Shown: in pieces, positions 61,311 through 64,000 of the stretch
How positions within the stretch are numbered: position 1 is the first letter of the stretch
How the letters are laid out: every line of letters begins with the position of its first letter
Source: Variovorax paradoxus B4
GTDB lineage: Bacteria; Pseudomonadota; Gammaproteobacteria; Burkholderiales; Burkholderiaceae_C
Reading direction: 5' to 3'
Length of the DNA stretch: 64,000 bases
NCBI RefSeq assembly: GCF_000463015.1
Contig: NC_022247.1
Location: forward strand, 2,542,001-2,606,000
Translations under genes and position numbers: made by a program
The notes under the pieces: model-generated
What the model saw: only the letters and a program-made list of their open reading frames with translations
The model's database searches: none
What the model was told of the DNA's origin: nothing

Positions 61311-62162
61311 ATGAAACTTCTCAACCCGCTGCCAAGAAGCGTCGTGAACCTGCTGCGCGAAGACGCGCGCACGTCGTTGACAAAGCTGACTCCCCTGTTT
61401 GTCGCTGCAGCCTTTCTGGCAGGGTGCGCGGCAAACACGTCCCAGCCCACGCTGCAGGCCCGCCAGGACGCCACCCGGTCGGCTGCGAAGGTCGAACTCA
61501 TCTACAACGAGGACGACCAGCTGATCGTCACGGATGGCGGCGGTTCGGGGCTGACAGGCTTCGCCGGGCTGCTTCTGGGGCCCATTGGCGCACTGTTGGC
61601 TCTCACCATCGACACCAACAGCCGGATGACGATGGCCGCCCGGACCGACCAGCGCAGCAAGGAGTTCACGGCCGCAGTGAGAAACAGCGGCGCGACCATG
61701 GCACTCAACAGGCAGTTCGCGGAGCAGCTGGCGGCGCGCCTGCGGGAGAGCGGCCGCGAAGTGAAGCTGACGCCTTTCATGCGCGCCACCGGAGCGGCTA
61801 GCGAGATGAAGGTGCCGGAACTCCAGCCCACGCCCGGCTACAGCACCTTGATCCTGCGGATCACCACGGCGTACGGCGCAGCCGATGCGACCTCGAGCTT
61901 CAAGCCCTTCATCTCGGTGGAGCAGCTGCTCAGGGACGAGCGGCAGTCCGTCGTGCACCAGACGGCCCATACCGCCGACGTGAGCGAGCCCACCTATTTC
62001 AGCTACGAGGGCCTGCTCAAGGACACCGCGGTGGCTCACAAGGGGCTGAAGCAGGGGCTGGACCGGGTCGTGCAGCCTGCCTACGCCGGCATGTTCGGGG
62101 GCGACCAGCCACGCACGGTCTCTGCGGAAACCACCCGGACCGCCGGCCTCGACGCGAAGTGA
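61311..62162 (+). CDS. Lipoprotein, second of two tandem paralogues
   Basis: A 283-residue paralogue of the preceding gene with a longer leader before the lipobox F-L-A-G-C-A near residue 40. The mature parts align end to end: D-D-Q-L-I-V-T-D-G-G-G-S-G, R-S-K-E-F-T-A-A-V-R-N-S-G, N-R-Q-F-A-E-Q-L-A-A-R-L-R and the ending A-E-T-T-R-T-A-G-L-D-A-K. The 210-base gap and high similarity indicate tandem duplication. Its stop is 7 bases from the converging ppx stop. If the signal peptide is cut as a lipoprotein, the extra 20 N-terminal residues are cytoplasmic or the start is later. Confidence 0.7.
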   Translation: MKLLNPLPRSVVNLLREDARTSLTKLTPLFVAAAFLAGCAANTSQPTLQARQDATRSAAKVELIYNEDDQLIVTDGGGSGLTGFAGLLLGPIGALLALTIDTNSRMTMAARTDQRSKEFTAAVRNSGATMALNRQFAEQLAARLRESGREVKLTPFMRATGAASEMKVPELQPTPGYSTLILRITTAYGAADATSSFKPFISVEQLLRDERQSVVHQTAHTADVSEPTYFSYEGLLKDTAVAHKGLKQGLDRVVQPAYAGMFGGDQPRTVSAETTRTAGLDAK

Positions 62163-62168
62163 CGCGGC

Positions 62169-63689
62169 TCAGGCCCCGCTGAGCTCCACGCGCCAGCTGC
62201 TGGTCTTCTGCCAGGCCAGCACTTCCTCGCGCAGCAGGTGCGCGGACTGCGGATAGGCCTCGGCCCAGTCGGGCGCGCAGGCGATCGTGAAGGCCCTGGC
62301 GCCCAGCGCCGCAAGATGCAGCGCCCGCGGATCGGGATCGCGGCGCGCATGGCACAGGATCACCGCCAGGCGCAGCGACAGCAGCTGCATCACGAAGGTC
62401 TCGTCCTCGAGCGCGGCGTCGAGCTTGCGCAGCTTTCCGCGCTGGCCCAGCACCAGCTGGCCGAGCGCGTGCAGTTCGTTGACGGCAAAGCCGGGGGCGT
62501 CGGTGTTGTCGAGGATGTAGGCGCCGTGCTTGTGATAGTCGCTGTGCGAGACCAGCGTGCCGATCTCGTGCAGCTGGGCCGCCCAGCCGAGCTTGCGCAG
62601 CGCCCGCCCGGCGCGGCTGCCGGGGCTGCCGCCGCGCGCTGCGGGAGTGAGCTGCACGAACAGGGCCGCCGCGGTTTCGCCCACCCGCCTGGCCTGCGTC
62701 GCATCAACCGCGAACCGGCTCGCCAGCCGCGCCACGGTGGCCGTGCGCATGTCGGCCACGCTCTCGTCGCGCTCCAGCAGTTCATAGAGCACGCCGTGGC
62801 GAAGCGCGCCCTGGGCGACTCTCATTTCCTCGATGTCGAGCAGGTCGAACACCGCGCGCAGCACGCTCACGCCGCCGCCGATGACGGGCTTGCGATCTTC
62901 GCGCATGCCGTCGATGCGCAGCTTGTCGGTGCTGCCGGCCTTCAGGAGGCGGTCGACCAGCCAGTCGAGGCCGTCGCGGGTGATGAGCCCCGGCTCGCCG
63001 CCCGCCGCGGCCAGCACGTCGCCCACGGCGCCGATGGTGCCGGAGGCGCCGTAGGCCACGTCCCACTGGTCGCGGGTGTAGCTGGACAGCGCGTCGTCGA
63101 GCACCGCCTTGGCGGCCACCTCGGCGGCGCGGAACGCGCTCTGGGTAAAGAGGCCTTCCGCAAAATGTTTCATCGACCAAGCGACGCTGCCGACGCGGTA
63201 CGACTCCATCAGCTCGGCGTCCAGTGCGCGGCCGATGATCATTTCGGTGGAGCGCCCGCCGATGTCGACCACCAGCCGGCGTTCGCGGTCGGAGGCGTCG
63301 GTGTGCGGCAGCATGTGCGACACGCCCTGGTAGATGAGGCGGGCTTCTTCCCGGCCCGGGATCACGTCGATGCCAAACCCCAGGATGGTGCGCGCGCGCA
63401 GCAGGAACTCTTCGCGGTTGCGTGCCTCGCGCAGTGTCTGGGTGGCGACGGCGCGCACCTGTGAGCGCTTGAAACCGGCCAGCCGTTCGCCGAAACGCGC
63501 GAGCGCGTCCCAACCCCGCTGCATGGCCTCGGCCGTGAGGTTGCGGGCGCTGTCGAGGCCGTTGCCCTGGCGCACCGTTTCCTTCAGATACTCGGTGCGG
63601 TGGATCTGGCCGTGGTCGACCTGTCCGATTTCCAGCCTGAAGCTGTTCGAGCCGAGATCGACTGCGGCGAGGCGGGTGCCGTTTTGCAT
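62169..63689 (-). CDS. ppx: Exopolyphosphatase (Ppx/GppA)
   Basis: A 506-residue enzyme of the Ppx/GppA actin-like ATPase fold. The first phosphate-binding loop is A-V-D-L-G-S-N-S-F-R, the second V-V-D-I-G-G-R-S-T-E, and G-A-S-G-T-I-G-A-V is the adenosine-region motif. The C-terminal ~190 residues form the HD-like helical domain (L-H-E-I-G-T-L-V-S-H-S-D). It releases phosphate from polyphosphate ends. ATG 63689 is the natural start; a longer frame to 63824 includes the promoter. A PhoB box on its strand lies ~100 bases upstream. Confidence 0.95.
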   Translation of the reverse strand: MQNGTRLAAVDLGSNSFRLEIGQVDHGQIHRTEYLKETVRQGNGLDSARNLTAEAMQRGWDALARFGERLAGFKRSQVRAVATQTLREARNREEFLLRARTILGFGIDVIPGREEARLIYQGVSHMLPHTDASDRERRLVVDIGGRSTEMIIGRALDAELMESYRVGSVAWSMKHFAEGLFTQSAFRAAEVAAKAVLDDALSSYTRDQWDVAYGASGTIGAVGDVLAAAGGEPGLITRDGLDWLVDRLLKAGSTDKLRIDGMREDRKPVIGGGVSVLRAVFDLLDIEEMRVAQGALRHGVLYELLERDESVADMRTATVARLASRFAVDATQARRVGETAAALFVQLTPAARGGSPGSRAGRALRKLGWAAQLHEIGTLVSHSDYHKHGAYILDNTDAPGFAVNELHALGQLVLGQRGKLRKLDAALEDETFVMQLLSLRLAVILCHARRDPDPRALHLAALGARAFTIACAPDWAEAYPQSAHLLREEVLAWQKTSSWRVELSGA

Positions 63690-63790
63690 GTAGTTGTCGT
63701 GAAGAAGGCGGTGTCTTTGATCGTAGCGCCGTGGCGGGCGCGCGGCCTCCCGAATCGCCGGTGGCGAGGCTCGGAAGGCTAGGCGCGGCG

Positions 63791-63808
63791 AATGACGGTT
63801 GTGTGACA
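63791..63808 (-). promoter_or_regulatory. PhoB box facing ppx
   Basis: On the minus strand TGTCACA-CAAC-CGTCATT has the two 7-base direct repeats with a 4-base spacer of a PhoB box. Around it TTGTGTGAC-AAC-GTCACACAA (63799-63819) is a perfect 9-base inverted repeat. It lies about 100 bases before the ppx start. Confidence 0.65.
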
Positions 63809-63859
63809 ACGTCACACAAGCCATGGGGGAAACAGCGCCATTTTCCCTCGACAGCGGAG

Positions 63860-63877
63860 TGTCACACCGATGTCACA
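63860..63877 (+). promoter_or_regulatory. PhoB box upstream of pstS
   Basis: TGTCACA-CCGA-TGTCACA is a perfect 7-base direct repeat with the 4-base spacer of PhoB boxes, 65 bases before the pstS start. It should activate pstS when phosphate is scarce. Confidence 0.75.
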
Positions 63878-63941
63878 CAAGCTTTCTAGAGTCCGTTCCA
63901 AGCCCGAAAGGGACTACTTCTTACTTCTAAAGGAAGCTTTC

Positions 63942-64000
63942 ATGAAAACGACGTTCAAATTTGCAGCCGCCGGCCTCGTGGCCGCAGCCTTCGCCCATGT
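63942..64000 (+). CDS. pstS: Phosphate-binding protein PstS, N-terminal fragment
   Basis: Only the first 19 codons plus two bases are inside the window. They encode a signal peptide (M-K-T-T-F-K-F-A-A-A-G-L-V-A-A-A-F-A-H). AAAGGAAG stands before the ATG and a perfect PhoB box 65 bases upstream. Together with the divergent ppx, these point to pstS, the periplasmic phosphate receptor of the PstSCAB importer. The name comes mostly from context. Confidence 0.6.
   Translation, partial: MKTTFKFAAAGLVAAAFAH

Overview
The window is GC-rich, densely coding chromosomal DNA. Gene families and order point to a betaproteobacterium of the Burkholderiales, most likely Comamonadaceae close to Variovorax. 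Supporting signs are Bug/TctC-type solute receptors, split ChrA, YgiQ, OlsB, PhoX and PhoB-box-controlled ppk1, ppx and pstS genes. The genus is inferred from overall gene content; no 16S rRNA lies here.

Layout. 1-31.5 kb is ordinary housekeeping and accessory metabolism in short operons: an AraC regulator divergent from a cystathionine beta-lyase, the tesA/ybbA pair, rlmB, an XRE-cupin regulator divergent from a GNAT enzyme, a two-part chromate transporter, a patatin plus 3-hydroxybutyrate dehydrogenase pair, a tripartite tricarboxylate transporter (tctCBA), ygiQ, a PhoX phosphatase, and several CoA-thioester and glutathione enzymes. 31.5-45.7 kb is a catabolic block. A left-facing amidase, small membrane protein and D-threonine-aldolase-type enzyme face a 12-gene rightward operon. 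That operon encodes an NMT1/THI5-type ABC importer, class II aldolase, TauD-type dioxygenase, GntR regulator, SDR, aminotransferase, alpha/beta hydrolase, M20 amidohydrolase and bicupin. Most of its junctions overlap or are very short, so it probably imports and degrades one nitrogen-containing compound that I cannot identify.

46.8-52.3 kb is a small decayed genomic island next to tRNA-Arg(TCT). The end of that tRNA (52306-52321) is repeated exactly at 46831-46846. The island holds an AbiE-like regulator/nucleotidyltransferase pair behind a perfect 11-bp inverted repeat, a complete IS4-family element with a 10-bp target duplication, a truncated HamA/DUF1837-like gene, degenerate coding remnants, a DUF6155-like gene and the N-terminus of a TOTE-type primase. 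No integrase is present. It looks like the remains of an anti-phage or conflict-system island. An orphan tRNA-Pro 3' half and an intact tRNA-Pro(TGG) lie just beyond it.

53.8-64 kb returns to core genes: a GST, a CNMP-binding flavoprotein, then a phosphate block with olsB (phosphorus-free ornithine lipid), ppk1, sixA, two tandem paralogous lipoproteins, ppx and the first codons of pstS. Direct-repeat PhoB boxes sit before ppk1 and on both strands of the ppx/pstS gap, so polyphosphate synthesis, polyphosphate hydrolysis and phosphate uptake appear to share PhoB control.
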